From contig NZ_BCNM01000022.1 of the NCBI RefSeq assembly GCF_001514495.1, forward strand, positions 62,001-126,000: 64,000 bases of DNA, given 5' to 3'. A program made the translations under genes and the position numbers. The notes beneath the pieces were generated by a model, which did not search any database, was not told the DNA's origin, and was given only the letters and a program-made list of their open reading frames with translations. Shown here one piece after another: positions 44,238 through 53,026 of this stretch (position 1 is its first letter; each line of letters opens with the position of its first letter). The DNA is from Paenibacillus pabuli NBRC 13638. Lineage in GTDB: Bacteria; Bacillota; Bacilli; Paenibacillales; Paenibacillaceae.

Positions 44238-45289
44238 TTCGTTTAACCCAATTTGAATTTTTAAAAATTATGACACGTAAAAGCATTTATCTGGCACTCG
44301 CCGGGCTCCTTGTGCTGCTTGTTTTATATGCCTGTTTCAGACATTCCGGACCGATGAACGGTACATCATATTACAAACCCTATGAAGGCCCCATTACAGC
44401 CGAGAAGGTGAAAGTCGCACAGGATCAAATCCAAAATTATAGCGAAGAAACCCAGAATCGTTATGGTGTATTTTATGATATTTCCGTATTTTCGCCATTC
44501 AAGAACTCGATAAGATATGACGAGCACGGCAATGTTATGGAGCGCACGGTAACCGTCTCCGAAATTCACTACAATAAACCATGGGGCTATCTGCTGGAAT
44601 ACATTGATCAATTTGGAGTACTCTTTATGATGGTCATGATTTTACTGGGCTTGGCTCCGGTATTTGCAGAGGAGTATGCATTGGGAACAGCGGCGTTATT
44701 GCGAAGTAGCAAACGGGGAAAAGGGCAACTTGTATCGGCAAAATTGATGGCGTCCATGTTCTATGTTGTGATATGTGTTGCTGTGTTCACAAGCGTTAAC
44801 TTGCTGGTGTACTGGCTGAGGTTTGGCAATCTGGCCGGGGCGGATACACCAATACAGAGTGTTGGGATGTACTTTTACAGTTTTGATTATGAGTTCTCAC
44901 CCTATAAGTTCACCGCAATTCAGTACTATGGGGTTCAACTCGTTACACATTTGGTGGGCTGCCTGATCTTTGGGTGTATTGTATTGTTGGTGTCTGCCCT
45001 CAGTTCCACGTCGTTTATTGCCATGGTCGTGAATGTAGCGCTTGTAGGGGTACCTTATTTGGCATTTGATGTAATGAATTTTAATCCGGGCTGGGCTACG
45101 TGGATTGAGGAATTCTCATTTAGCACGATGATGCGGGTAACGAGGTTTTTTCTAACGCCGGTAAGTTATTCCGTATTTGGAATAGAGCTGTCCTATTTGA
45201 ATTGGTATATGATCATCATGGCTGTGGTTACTATTGGAGTCATACTTGGTACTTATCGTACGTTCCGCACTCGCGAGGTGTTTTCTTGA
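44234..45289 (+). CDS. ABC-2-type permease subunit
   Basis: A 351-residue membrane protein with a first helix (IYLALAGLLVLLVLYACF), an extracytoplasmic region (about 40-130) and five further helices (VLFMMVMILLGLAPVFA, MLVVICVAVFTSVNLLVY, LVGCLIFGCIVLLVSAL, FIAMVVNVALVGVPYLA, YMIIMAVVTIGVILG). GAGGAGG precedes the GTG start, overlapping the ATPase stop. It is the last gene of the sigma-ABC operon. Substrate unknown. Confidence 0.88.
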   Translation: MIRLTQFEFLKIMTRKSIYLALAGLLVLLVLYACFRHSGPMNGTSYYKPYEGPITAEKVKVAQDQIQNYSEETQNRYGVFYDISVFSPFKNSIRYDEHGNVMERTVTVSEIHYNKPWGYLLEYIDQFGVLFMMVMILLGLAPVFAEEYALGTAALLRSSKRGKGQLVSAKLMASMFYVVICVAVFTSVNLLVYWLRFGNLAGADTPIQSVGMYFYSFDYEFSPYKFTAIQYYGVQLVTHLVGCLIFGCIVLLVSALSSTSFIAMVVNVALVGVPYLAFDVMNFNPGWATWIEEFSFSTMMRVTRFFLTPVSYSVFGIELSYLNWYMIIMAVVTIGVILGTYRTFRTREVFS

Positions 45290-45323
45290 TATAATTCGAT
45301 TAGGGATGATTATTATTAAATTG

Positions 45324-45350
45324 GGGTCCGCAGTTATGCGGGCTTCTTTT
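45324..45350 (+). terminator. Terminator of the sigma/ABC operon
   Basis: GGTCCGC, a six-base loop and GCGGGC form a stem followed by TTCTTTT. Confidence 0.7.
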
Positions 45351-45505
45351 ACATCATGTGATATTTCCAATCGTTCTACTCTTTTGATACAGTAACAGTG
45401 CACCCTATCGTTCTGCGCTTGATGAGAGAGTATGGATTCCTGTTAAACCTTTGTCGTGATTTAACGGATAAAGGCGATCGTAGGGGCTGTTCTATCATCA
45501 CAGTG

Positions 45506-45535
45506 TCAAGTGTGAAAAATTTTTAGTTCACTTGA
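45506..45535 (+). promoter_or_regulatory. Inverted repeat upstream of the SUKH gene
   Basis: TCAAGTGTGAA and TTCACTTGA form an imperfect inverted repeat with an AT-rich centre 60-90 bp before the SUKH start, next to TATAGT. It resembles a repressor operator. The rest of the 308-bp gap holds only the preceding terminator. Confidence 0.35.
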
Positions 45536-45597
45536 TATAGTACCTGAGGGTTTTATCATCATGGCTGCATCATGTTCGATTCATTAGGAGGCTTAAT

Positions 45598-46032
45598 ATG
45601 TTATCTAATAAAGTGATTGATTATTGCCAAAATCAGGGCTGGTGGCATGAAGATGTGCTGGCAGAGTACGAAGAAGCTTTACGTAAACTCGGTATTGATC
45701 TTGAATCTGATTTTGCACATTTTTATTTGCATGCTGATGATGGTCCGACCTTTTACAGCAGACATCAGGAAATCTATCAGATCTGCTGGGTTATGGAAAA
45801 CACCGTATATTTGGAGGACATGACGGTAGCTCAACTCACGTTGGGATTGCCTGAAGCCTACATACCGCTTGACAGCTTTGAGGGCGAGGGTGGATTCTTT
45901 TATAACCGCCAAACGGGAGATGTGGTCCTGGTGGAGCTTGGTGAGTCGATCGAACGTTTCCTGAACGGTGAGAGTACACCGCAGTGGGCGAGCTTCAATA
46001 ACTTTTTGGAATGGTATTTCGAACTGGAGTAG
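45598..46032 (+). CDS. SUKH (SMI1/KNR4)-like protein
   Basis: 144 residues: KLGIDLESDFAHFYLHADDGPTFYSRHQEIYQICW, then LGLPEAYIPLDSFEGEGGFFYNRQTGDVVLVELGE and a C-terminal FLEWYFE. The order matches the SUKH/KNR4 fold, whose members are often immunity proteins for secreted toxins. AGGAGG precedes the ATG. The next gene starts 11 bases after the stop, giving a two-gene operon. No toxin is encoded nearby. Confidence 0.75.
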   Translation: MLSNKVIDYCQNQGWWHEDVLAEYEEALRKLGIDLESDFAHFYLHADDGPTFYSRHQEIYQICWVMENTVYLEDMTVAQLTLGLPEAYIPLDSFEGEGGFFYNRQTGDVVLVELGESIERFLNGESTPQWASFNNFLEWYFELE

Positions 46033-46043
46033 GAGGTTATGGA

Positions 46044-46490
46044 ATGAAGGATCTGACACCGGAACATCCCGAACTGGAGAGAGAAATTATCAAAACAGTT
46101 GAAGCGGGCAATGTTCTGGATGAAACGAAGCAGCATGAGCAGGCCCTGATCTATTATGATCAGGCTTGGGGGATGCTGCCTGAGCCGAAGACTGACTGGG
46201 AAATGGCAAGCTGGATCGCTTCCTGTCATGTGAATGCACATATGGACCTGGAGCAATACACACTGGCGAAGCCGTGGGCTGAAATGGCCCTGCAAACGAG
46301 AGGTTCCGATATTAATACCGGGCCGTGGATTGAGCTGGGTATAGTCTGCATGAGGCTAGAGCAGCATGATGAAGCTTTTGCTCATTTGAACCAGGCATAT
46401 GCATATGGCAAGGAAAGGGCGTTTCAAGGCAGTCCGCGTGACGTTTTGCAATATTATAAGGAACAAAAGATGAAACGTGAACAAAACTGA
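46044..46490 (+). CDS. TPR-like small protein
   Basis: 148 residues, mostly helical, arranged as two or three tetratricopeptide-like hairpins: EQALIYYDQAWGMLPEPK, WIASCHVNAHMDLEQYTLAKPWAEMALQ and PWIELGIVCMRLEQHDEAFAHLNQAYAYGK. Such proteins often bind partners. The ATG at 46044 follows AGGAGG. Paired with the SUKH gene, it may share an immunity or chaperone-like role, but this is not shown. Confidence 0.75.
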   Translation: MKDLTPEHPELEREIIKTVEAGNVLDETKQHEQALIYYDQAWGMLPEPKTDWEMASWIASCHVNAHMDLEQYTLAKPWAEMALQTRGSDINTGPWIELGIVCMRLEQHDEAFAHLNQAYAYGKERAFQGSPRDVLQYYKEQKMKREQN

Positions 46491-46508
46491 TTCTACGGAT
46501 TACAGGAT

Positions 46509-46557
46509 AAAGGGTACCCTATCTGCCAAATCAATGGCCGTCGGATACCCTTTCTTT
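46509..46557 (+). terminator. Terminator after the SUKH-TPR pair
   Basis: The stem AAAGGGTA/TACCCTTT has a long branched loop and is followed by CTTTC. Confidence 0.6.
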
Positions 46558-46663
46558 CTAATTTATATATAGGTTTGATCCTTCACCTGGTTAATCTTTC
46601 GCTCCGTAAGGGAAAAATTCATCCACGAGATCCTGCGGCGATATGGACACTAATACGTGCATT

Positions 46664-47815
46664 TTACATGCGAAAAGGACGTCGTGCTTTTCGATCTTCC
46701 CGGGAGCGTCGCTTTATGGCGCCATGGGTATTCCGTTGTCTTCTCCACATCCAGTAGAGGACGAGTCCATGGATTCCGGCAGCCGTTAACAAGAGTCGAA
46801 TAAACCATCCCACCGATGTTTTCATCAGTGGGTCCGCAGGGCTGAGGACCTTGGTAACTTCAGATGGGTCAGGAATAGAACGTGGCGTCCCGTCTTTCTC
46901 TTGCACATTCATTGCTGAAGAGCGATCCAGCAGAACGGTCGTTGTCAGATTCCATTTGCCATTCACAAGTGCACGTATGGTGGCCCGCTCAGCATCGGCA
47001 TCGGTATGAAGCGTCAGCAGTCCATCCGGCGTAATAGATATTCCCTGCACGGGGGTGTCGAGCTGGAACTTTACATCAGGCGTTTCCTCTGAGGAGGATT
47101 GAACACGGTATTGGACAACGGATTCCCCGGTTACAGGCTTCACCACACGCTCGTCACCAGTCAGTTGCAGTGTGGTGAGCGCGTTCTCCGCAATAGCTTG
47201 CTTCTTGGACAAAGGCTTGATATTGCCGATGCGGAAGCTCAATTTGGCGTTTTCGGGAGTTGTGGTTGTAATGCCCCAGCCAATGACTGTGCCCAAGTTC
47301 ACTTGGCCTGCCGTGCTGGCCTTGTTTTGGACCATTAGGCTGGAAAAGGGAATACGAATCTGTCCGACAAATCCCGGTTCTAACTCAATCAGACCGGAAA
47401 CCGGGTGAACCAGTTCAGCCTGTCCGGTTGATTTTTCGACGACGATGATGTTTCGATCATCAGACACAGTAAGGGAGCTTTTATCCGATCGGGTCAGTAC
47501 GATATTAAGAGGCAGCTTTCGGTCCGAGGCATTGCGGATGGAGAAGGTCAAAGCCCCATAGGCTGACCAGTCCCGATTCTTCAGCTCATAGACGTAAGCC
47601 GAATAGTCTCCTTTTTTGAGCCCCTGCGTAGAGGTCTTAATCTGAATACTGCCTTTGTTATCAACGCTGGTGTCTACCTTCGCTCCGTCGTTCCATTCAT
47701 GGAGTGTATTCTCACTCACTTTGAGCTGCTCTGCCTGAACAGCCTGAATAGGATATACGTTCCATAACACAGCAAGGCTGGCGACAAGCGTCAATTGTTT
47801 CCACTTTTTGATCAT
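46664..47815 (-). CDS. Exported, C-terminally membrane-anchored protein with a CBM-like domain
   Basis: 383 residues. A signal peptide (about 1-28, ending VQAEQ) is followed by a beta-rich domain (about 32-200; GDYSAYVYELKNRDWSAYGALTFSIRNAS and GWGITTTTPENAKLSFRIGNI) resembling galactose-binding/CBM-type sandwiches. A second domain with a Big-like pattern (VQYRVQS...FQLDTPVQGISITPDGLLTLHTD) comes next. A single helix near 340-360 and a highly basic tail (RRQRNTHGAIKRRSREDRKARR) anchor it. A good promoter lies 105 bases upstream. No family name is certain; a surface carbohydrate-binding role is inferred. Confidence 0.7.
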   Translation of the reverse strand: MIKKWKQLTLVASLAVLWNVYPIQAVQAEQLKVSENTLHEWNDGAKVDTSVDNKGSIQIKTSTQGLKKGDYSAYVYELKNRDWSAYGALTFSIRNASDRKLPLNIVLTRSDKSSLTVSDDRNIIVVEKSTGQAELVHPVSGLIELEPGFVGQIRIPFSSLMVQNKASTAGQVNLGTVIGWGITTTTPENAKLSFRIGNIKPLSKKQAIAENALTTLQLTGDERVVKPVTGESVVQYRVQSSSEETPDVKFQLDTPVQGISITPDGLLTLHTDADAERATIRALVNGKWNLTTTVLLDRSSAMNVQEKDGTPRSIPDPSEVTKVLSPADPLMKTSVGWFIRLLLTAAGIHGLVLYWMWRRQRNTHGAIKRRSREDRKARRPFRM

Positions 47816-47927
47816 TTGTATTGCCTCCGCTCTATAAATAAGCCATCTCGTTCAGTTCGTCTGGAGAGATGTTGTTTAGCCATTTAATCTATTTTCAATG
47901 GGTGTATTTTGTCGAATAATAATAATC

Positions 47928-47956
47928 ATTGTATTTATATGTCGAAAATTGTGCAA
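47928..47956 (-). promoter_or_regulatory. Promoter of the surface-protein gene
   Basis: On the minus strand TTGCAC and TACAAT are separated by exactly 17 bases (47956-47951 and 47933-47928). Transcription would start near 47921, leaving a leader of about 105 nt with no obvious structure. Confidence 0.65.
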
Positions 47957-48025
47957 TATAACGGTTTTATTTATTCGTATACATGAGGAGAAAATTAAAA
48001 GTGTTCTGGCATGAGCATCTAACAC

Positions 48026-48057
48026 AAAAAATGACGAGCTGGGGCTCGCCATTTTTG
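48026..48057. terminator. Bidirectional terminator
   Basis: The stem AAAAATGACGAGC/GCTCGCCATTTTT with a short loop follows the CBS gene on the minus strand. Confidence 0.75.
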
Positions 48058-48113
48058 TTTCAGCCTTTGCCATCTTCATTTTCCATCGCTAAAGACCTAT
48101 ATTCAATTGAAAA

Positions 48114-48521
48114 TTAGTCGGATATGTTGCGCGTATAATACTCAATAATATCCTTGCGACGAATAATACCGAGGAAGACACGGTCTACGTCCACTACAGG
48201 CACAAAGTTTTGGTCAGCTGCCAGCGTCAGCATATCCTCCATCTCAGCCTTGATAAAGACGCATTCATTATATACCCGGTTGTCAATCTCATGGACCTGA
48301 ACTTGATCCATGGTTTCGAAGGTCAGACCCGGAGTGCTCCGCATTTTCCATAACAGATCGCCTTCGGACAGGGTGGCAACATATTTTCCATCCTGGTCAA
48401 TCACGGGAATGGCGGTATAGTGCTGTAATTCAAGCATCTCGATCGCATCTTTCATGGAAGCGGAGGAGTCAATATAGGCCACTTCGGCTTTAGGGAGTAA
48501 AAAATAGCTGATTTCCATCAT
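48114..48521 (-). CDS. CBS-pair domain protein
   Basis: 135 residues made of two CBS motifs. The first includes MKDAIEMLELQHYTAIPVIDQDGKYVATLSEGDLLW, the second MEDMLTLAADQNFVPVVDVDRVFLGIIRRKDIIEYY. Such pairs bind adenine nucleotides and sense energy state. AAAGGAGCCCG is followed by ATGATG; the second ATG (48518) has better spacing. No partner domain is fused, so it may act as an independent sensor. Confidence 0.87.
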   Translation of the reverse strand: MMEISYFLLPKAEVAYIDSSASMKDAIEMLELQHYTAIPVIDQDGKYVATLSEGDLLWKMRSTPGLTFETMDQVQVHEIDNRVYNECVFIKAEMEDMLTLAADQNFVPVVDVDRVFLGIIRRKDIIEYYTRNISD

Positions 48522-48665
48522 CGGGCTCCTTTACTATAATCTCACTATCCTTATTTAAACATATTATGTGAGCTTCCGGCTATTTTTAATGATAAATTCA
48601 TCAGATTTGTTCCATTGTTTAATTGGGGCTGGAAATCTATAGTATATATTAGAGGTGATATGATC

Positions 48666-50744
48666 ATGAAATCAAAACGTAAAATCTTATACGGGCTGCT
48701 TCCCATCTTGTTTGCCGGTGGAATCGGAATGTACTTATACATGCAGAATAACAAAACAGAGGAAGTGAAGCCGGAGGTCACTGTTAATCAATACATAGAG
48801 CATTTGCACAAGAAAGAATTCGATCAGCTGTATACCTTGATGACCCCTGCTTCGCTGAGTGAGTCAGGCATGAATCGGGAGCAATTTGTGGAGAAATACA
48901 ATGCAATCTATTCGGGTATGGAGGTTTCTGCGATTAAGGCAGAGTTGAAACCAAAAGTAGCAAACGTAGAGACAACAGACGGCACTAGTAACGAAGAGGA
49001 AAGCAAAAACCAAAACCTGGATATCTATGAAGTGGACTACAATCTGCAATTAATGACCTTCCTGGGGGAAGTCAATGAGACACATACACTGAAACTGGTA
49101 CGTGAAGAATTGGAGGATGGCGGCAAAATATGGCGGATCAACTGGAAGCCATCCCTGATTCTGACCGACATGGTTAAGGGAAGCAAAGTCCGGGTGAGGA
49201 CACTCTTCCCGGAACGTGGGGACATTGTTGATCGTGATGGACTTCCTCTCGCCACCAAGGGAAACATATATGAATGGGGCATTGTGCCGGAGAAGCTTGG
49301 AGAGAACCCGGATGCCATGATTGCTCGGATTGCGAAGCATTACAAGGTAACGGAAGATGTAATTACTCAAGCGCTTGGCCAGAAATGGGTGAAACCGGAA
49401 TATTTTGTCCCCATCGCTTCAACAGAGGACTCCAGGGTGCCTGATGCCCTGGCGGGTGTGCAAGTTCAATCCAAGGAAATCCGATATTATCCGCTTGGTG
49501 AGGCTGCTGCACATCTGATCGGTTACGTGCGCAAGGCCACCAAAGAAGATCTGGAAAAAGATACAGAAGGATACTACCGTGCGGAAGATTGGATTGGCAA
49601 AGCGGGACTGGAGCAATCGCTGGAGAAACAGCTTCGCGGCGAACGTGGGGGTCTGATCGAGATTACGGATGAATCTGGCAACACTCGCAACGAGCTAATC
49701 CGCAAGGATGCGGTAGATGGAGAGAACATCCAACTGACGATCAGCTCAGCAAAACAGCGGAAGTTATATAAAACGTTATCCAGCAGCGGTGACGCCGGGG
49801 CAATGGTGTTGATGAACCCGACAGATGGGAACCTGTTGGCACTGGTTAGTGCGCCTGCCTACAATCCGAACAAGATGGTTACAGGGCTGACACAGGCAGA
49901 GTGGGATGCCTATTCAGCAGATGAGAAGCTTCCATTTATCAACCGATTCACAAATCGTTATGCACCAGGTTCAACCTTCAAAGCCATTACGGCAGCGGCA
50001 GGGCTGATGGAGAAGGTCACTACTGCGGACAAATCGCATGACATCTCCGGCCTACAGTGGCGCAAGGACGAGAGTTGGGGCGGGTATTATGTTAAACGTG
50101 TAAAAGATGTGTCTCCTGTAAACATGGTGGATGCGTTGGTTTACTCGGACAATATTTATTTTGCGAAGGAAGCCGTAGAGATGGGCAGCGCCAAGTTTAT
50201 CGACGGTATCCAGAAGTTCGGTTTTGGAGACAATTTTGGGTTGGATGAACTGTATTTGAAACCAAGTCAGTATGCAAACGAGGCTCATCTTGATCTGTCG
50301 TCCGAGGTGCTGCTCGCTGACACATCCTATGGACAGGGAGAGATGTTGATGTCGCCGATTCATCTGGCGTCGTCCTTCACCCCTTTTATTAATGAAGGAA
50401 AAATGGTGAAGCCTGTACTGATAGAGGAAAAGGAAACCGTCCAACCGGAAGTTGTAATTACACCCGAGGTTGCAAATACGGTGAAGGATGCCTTGGGCCA
50501 GGTGGTAACCCGAGCGGGAGGAACCGCCCATTCCTTGAACTCACTCCCTGAAGGATTGGCAGCTAAGACAGGGACTGCCGAGTTGAAGACCAAGAAGGGA
50601 GAGAAGGGACAGGAGAACGGTTTTGTCGTGGTATTTGATACCGATTCGCCATCCTTCCTTATAGCCGCAGTCATTGAAGGGGTCAACGGACGAGGCGGCA
50701 GCCATTATGTTTTGGATAAACTGAAGCCTTTCCTGGAGAAGTAG
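48666..50744 (+). CDS. Penicillin-binding protein with MecA_N domain (class B transpeptidase)
   Basis: 692 residues anchored by an N-terminal helix (ILYGLLPILFAGGIGMYLYM). The MecA_N/NTF2-like domain (about 35-150; TVNQYIEHLHKKEFDQLYTLM) is followed by a dimerisation domain (RGDIVDRDGLPLATKG) and the transpeptidase domain with Ser436 in PGSTFKAITA, Ser494 in YSDNIYF and Lys634 in AAKTGTAE. It resembles B. subtilis PbpC (PBP3) and staphylococcal PBP2a in layout, so lower beta-lactam sensitivity is possible but unproven. GAGGTGAT precedes ATGATCATG; the ATG at 48666 has the right spacing. Confidence 0.95.
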   Translation: MKSKRKILYGLLPILFAGGIGMYLYMQNNKTEEVKPEVTVNQYIEHLHKKEFDQLYTLMTPASLSESGMNREQFVEKYNAIYSGMEVSAIKAELKPKVANVETTDGTSNEEESKNQNLDIYEVDYNLQLMTFLGEVNETHTLKLVREELEDGGKIWRINWKPSLILTDMVKGSKVRVRTLFPERGDIVDRDGLPLATKGNIYEWGIVPEKLGENPDAMIARIAKHYKVTEDVITQALGQKWVKPEYFVPIASTEDSRVPDALAGVQVQSKEIRYYPLGEAAAHLIGYVRKATKEDLEKDTEGYYRAEDWIGKAGLEQSLEKQLRGERGGLIEITDESGNTRNELIRKDAVDGENIQLTISSAKQRKLYKTLSSSGDAGAMVLMNPTDGNLLALVSAPAYNPNKMVTGLTQAEWDAYSADEKLPFINRFTNRYAPGSTFKAITAAAGLMEKVTTADKSHDISGLQWRKDESWGGYYVKRVKDVSPVNMVDALVYSDNIYFAKEAVEMGSAKFIDGIQKFGFGDNFGLDELYLKPSQYANEAHLDLSSEVLLADTSYGQGEMLMSPIHLASSFTPFINEGKMVKPVLIEEKETVQPEVVITPEVANTVKDALGQVVTRAGGTAHSLNSLPEGLAAKTGTAELKTKKGEKGQENGFVVVFDTDSPSFLIAAVIEGVNGRGGSHYVLDKLKPFLEK

Positions 50745-50819
50745 GGAGTAACGCAGTAATTATTCAAGATGCAAATATGCAATAATCGTAATATGTTAAA
50801 TGTTGTGGAGGTGTTGTTA

Positions 50820-50999
50820 ATGTCATCAAATGAGGATATAAAAAAAATCATTAAATTAACAGGTGAAAGAGCACGCCTCGACGCTAAAATACATGCAACA
50901 TATGTTGTCTACAGCACTCCGAATGGAGAGATTGTAAAAGAATATGCTGACGGAGTAAAAGAAACTATATCTCATGGACCAAGTTTGGATGATGCATAG
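50820..50999 (+). CDS. Small protein preceding a zeta-like toxin remnant (possible antitoxin)
   Basis: 59 residues, hydrophilic: SSNEDIKKIIKLTGERARLD, then HATYVVYSTPNGEIVKEYADG and a final acidic GPSLDDA. The pattern is typical of short proteins located directly upstream of zeta-type P-loop kinases. The ATG at 50820 follows TGGAGGTG; ATG codons further upstream lack a site. The stop is adjacent to the start of the broken toxin-like gene, which implies an old operon. An antitoxin role is inferred from position only. Confidence 0.6.
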   Translation: MSSNEDIKKIIKLTGERARLDAKIHATYVVYSTPNGEIVKEYADGVKETISHGPSLDDA

Positions 51000-51255
51000 A
51001 TGGGATCTACAATGTTTGTTTTTGCAGGTAATAACGGCAGTGGTAAAAGTACAATTAGGAACTTGATCATTGATCGTATTGGAACAAACGTTAATATTGA
51101 TCCTGACGCTCTAGCTAGAAGAATTAATTCTCCATTTCCTGAAACGGTTCGAGTATCTGCAGGCTAATCAAGATGGCTTGCAAGAATGTGTGTCAGAGTT
51201 TCCTGAATGGGCAGTACAAATAAAAGAACAAATTCATAATAGAAGCAATAATTAA
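51000..51255 (+). pseudogene. Internally deleted zeta-toxin-like P-loop kinase
   Basis: The first 55 codons (51000-51167) read MFVFAGNNGSGKSTIRNLI and VNIDPDALARRINSPFPETV, the Walker A and following region of zeta-toxin/UDP-GlcNAc kinase-like proteins, then stop. In another frame, from 51157 to 51255, sequence encodes LQANQDGLQECVSEFPEWAV and QIKEQI, a plausible C-terminus of the same family. Zeta-type proteins need roughly 100 or more residues between these parts, so a large internal deletion with frame shift is inferred. It follows directly on the small antitoxin-like gene. Confidence 0.7.
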
Positions 51256-51272
51256 AACAGAAGTTTTTTTTA

Positions 51273-51320
51273 AAAGGCCCAGCCTCCATTCATATGATTT
51301 GTGAATGGGGCTGGGCTTTA
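51273..51320. terminator. Strong terminator between the zeta remnant and methyltransferase
   Basis: The stem GGCCCAGCC..CATTCA/TGAATGGGGCTGGGC is bordered by A- and T-rich tracts and can serve both strands. Confidence 0.8.
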
Positions 51321-51357
51321 TCTTTTGCTGCTTATTGTTGAAAAATATAAATTCAGT

Positions 51358-52110
51358 TTATTTCCGGGCAGTCAGCATAAAGCGTGCCGAGTTCGTTCGA
51401 ATCCCTTTATCGCAGCGATTTTGCTCGACAAACTGCTGGAAACGCTCTAAGTCGGATTCCTTCTCTCCAAAACCGGGAATGATCGGTGCATGGGTCAGCA
51501 GGAAAAGCAGATCATCAGTCGTGGCGTAATACTCTGTTGCATTATATTCACGGATCCGGATGTCATGGAAACCGGCTTCGTGAAGTTCATTTTGATAGCG
51601 CATCATCAATGTGCCGGAACAGTCAGCAGACTGTCCACGACCGAATGCTTCGGATATGTTGTGTTTATCCTGCTCGCTGACCTGCTGGGTGAGAAACACG
51701 CCATCGTCGTCGAGCACTCGAAACACTTCTGCCGCGCAAAAGGGAGCATGCCTGGAAGTAACAATAGTAAAGAATCCATCCGGAAATGTCAGTTGATCTG
51801 CGTTCATGGACATAAAACGTACATTCGGACTGGAACCTGACTTAGCCAGATTACGCTTGGCGGTTTCAATCATGCTTTGGGAAAGATCGATCCCAACCAA
51901 TAACAGGGCTGCATGTGCGATGGACAGTACAGCTTCTCCACCACCTGTGCCAATGTCGAGCAGCAGATCGGATGGGCAAGCGCAGCGCGCAACTTCCTCA
52001 TAGAAGTTCCACTCCACACCCTCTGCAATGACGTTCAGGGAACTGAAGTCCCAGCCATTCAAACGACCCATGTGTTCGTAAAAAGCATTATAGTCCATCG
52101 TTTTTTTCAT
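51358..52110 (-). CDS. Class I SAM-dependent methyltransferase
   Basis: 250 residues. Motif I LLLDIGTGGGEAVLSIAHA and LVGIDLSQSMIETAKRNLA are SAM-binding; later SRHAPFCAAEVFRVLDDDGVFLTQQVSEQDKH is the typical post-II/III region. It is related to small-molecule methyltransferases (methyltransf_11 group). The ATG follows TTGGAGGAAC. The acceptor is unknown. It converges with the zeta-like locus, separated by a strong terminator. Confidence 0.88.
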   Translation of the reverse strand: MKKTMDYNAFYEHMGRLNGWDFSSLNVIAEGVEWNFYEEVARCACPSDLLLDIGTGGGEAVLSIAHAALLLVGIDLSQSMIETAKRNLAKSGSSPNVRFMSMNADQLTFPDGFFTIVTSRHAPFCAAEVFRVLDDDGVFLTQQVSEQDKHNISEAFGRGQSADCSGTLMMRYQNELHEAGFHDIRIREYNATEYYATTDDLLFLLTHAPIIPGFGEKESDLERFQQFVEQNRCDKGIRTNSARFMLTARK

Positions 52111-52319
52111 TATATATGTTCCTCCAATGTGAATTATGGATTCAAGGCCAAATGTTGTTCATCATCGTTACGGTTCTATGTCGAGCAGACTCAAAAGGAC
52201 AGACGTATCCCATGATAAGCTGGTACGCGTTTTGACCCAGCCCGACGACTAATTACTTCGACGATTCGGAAGCAACATCCGTTTCACCTCACATTGTGGA
52301 ATATCGTTATTATAATGAA

Positions 52320-52347
52320 TTGACAGCGCATACGCGAGATGTTATTT
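52320..52347 (+). promoter_or_regulatory. Likely promoter of the VOC gene
   Basis: TTGACA (52320-52325), 16 bases and TTATTT (52342-52347); GAGGTGATCC follows as the ribosome site. Confidence 0.45.
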
Positions 52348-52383
52348 TGAGGTGAAATCCATTCTTTTCAATTGAGGTGATCC

Positions 52384-52806
52384 ATGGTGGCTGTTCGTGC
52401 CAAGCAGATTTTTGTCAACTTGCCCGTTAAGGATTTAAAGAAGTCCGTCGAATTTTTTACCAAAGTAGGTTTTGAGTTCAATGCGAATTTTACAGACGAG
52501 TCTGCGACTTGCATGATCATTGGAGACAATATCTATGCGATGCTGCTGGTGGAGGATCGTTTTCAATCGTTTATTTCCAAAAAAATATCCAATGCGGCGG
52601 AAACGACAGAAGTTATCGTAGCCTTATCGGTTGAGAGTCGTGAACAGGTTGATGTCATTGTACAAGCTGCCCTGGATGCTGGCGGTAAGCCATCTAATGA
52701 TCCTCAGGATCATGGGTTTATGTATGGCTGGAGTTTTCAGGACCTGGATGATCATCTGTGGGAAGTTTCCTATATGGATCTAAGCAGTTTTCCCACACCA
52801 GAATAG
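52384..52806 (+). CDS. VOC-family (glyoxalase-like) protein
   Basis: 140 residues with paired beta-alpha-beta-beta-beta modules: QIFVNLPVKDLKKSVEFFTKVGFEFN, then VALSVESREQVDVIVQAALDAGGKP and the ending GWSFQDLDDHLWEVSYMDL. It resembles small VOC proteins (bleomycin-resistance or glyoxalase-like) of unknown substrate; metal ligand candidates include the final Glu. GAGGTGATCC precedes the ATG. It has its own promoter and terminator. Confidence 0.88.
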   Translation: MVAVRAKQIFVNLPVKDLKKSVEFFTKVGFEFNANFTDESATCMIIGDNIYAMLLVEDRFQSFISKKISNAAETTEVIVALSVESREQVDVIVQAALDAGGKPSNDPQDHGFMYGWSFQDLDDHLWEVSYMDLSSFPTPE

Positions 52807-52819
52807 AATAGTTTGTCAG

Positions 52820-52852
52820 TGCCTTCCTACCTAGTAGGGAGGCATTTTTTGC
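52820..52852 (+). terminator. Terminator after the VOC gene
   Basis: The stem GTGCCTtCCTAC/GTAGGgAGGC is followed by ATTTTTTGC. Confidence 0.8.
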
Positions 52853-53026
52853 GTTTATTTATCCAAATCATACACCCTGCAACCGTCCATTTCGATTCTG
52901 AAGAACATGCACGGGTTTTTATCCTGATTACATATGGTGTAATTTACCTTTTTGCTATATGATAAGTGTCGATTCATGTAAAAATAGCATAGTATACATA
53001 CGTTTCTTTTTGATGGAGGGATCAGG

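Noticed and set aside
47876..48079. 67-codon minus-strand frame between the surface protein and CBS genes
   Set aside because: It runs through the terminator and the promoter of the surface-protein gene and has no ribosome site.
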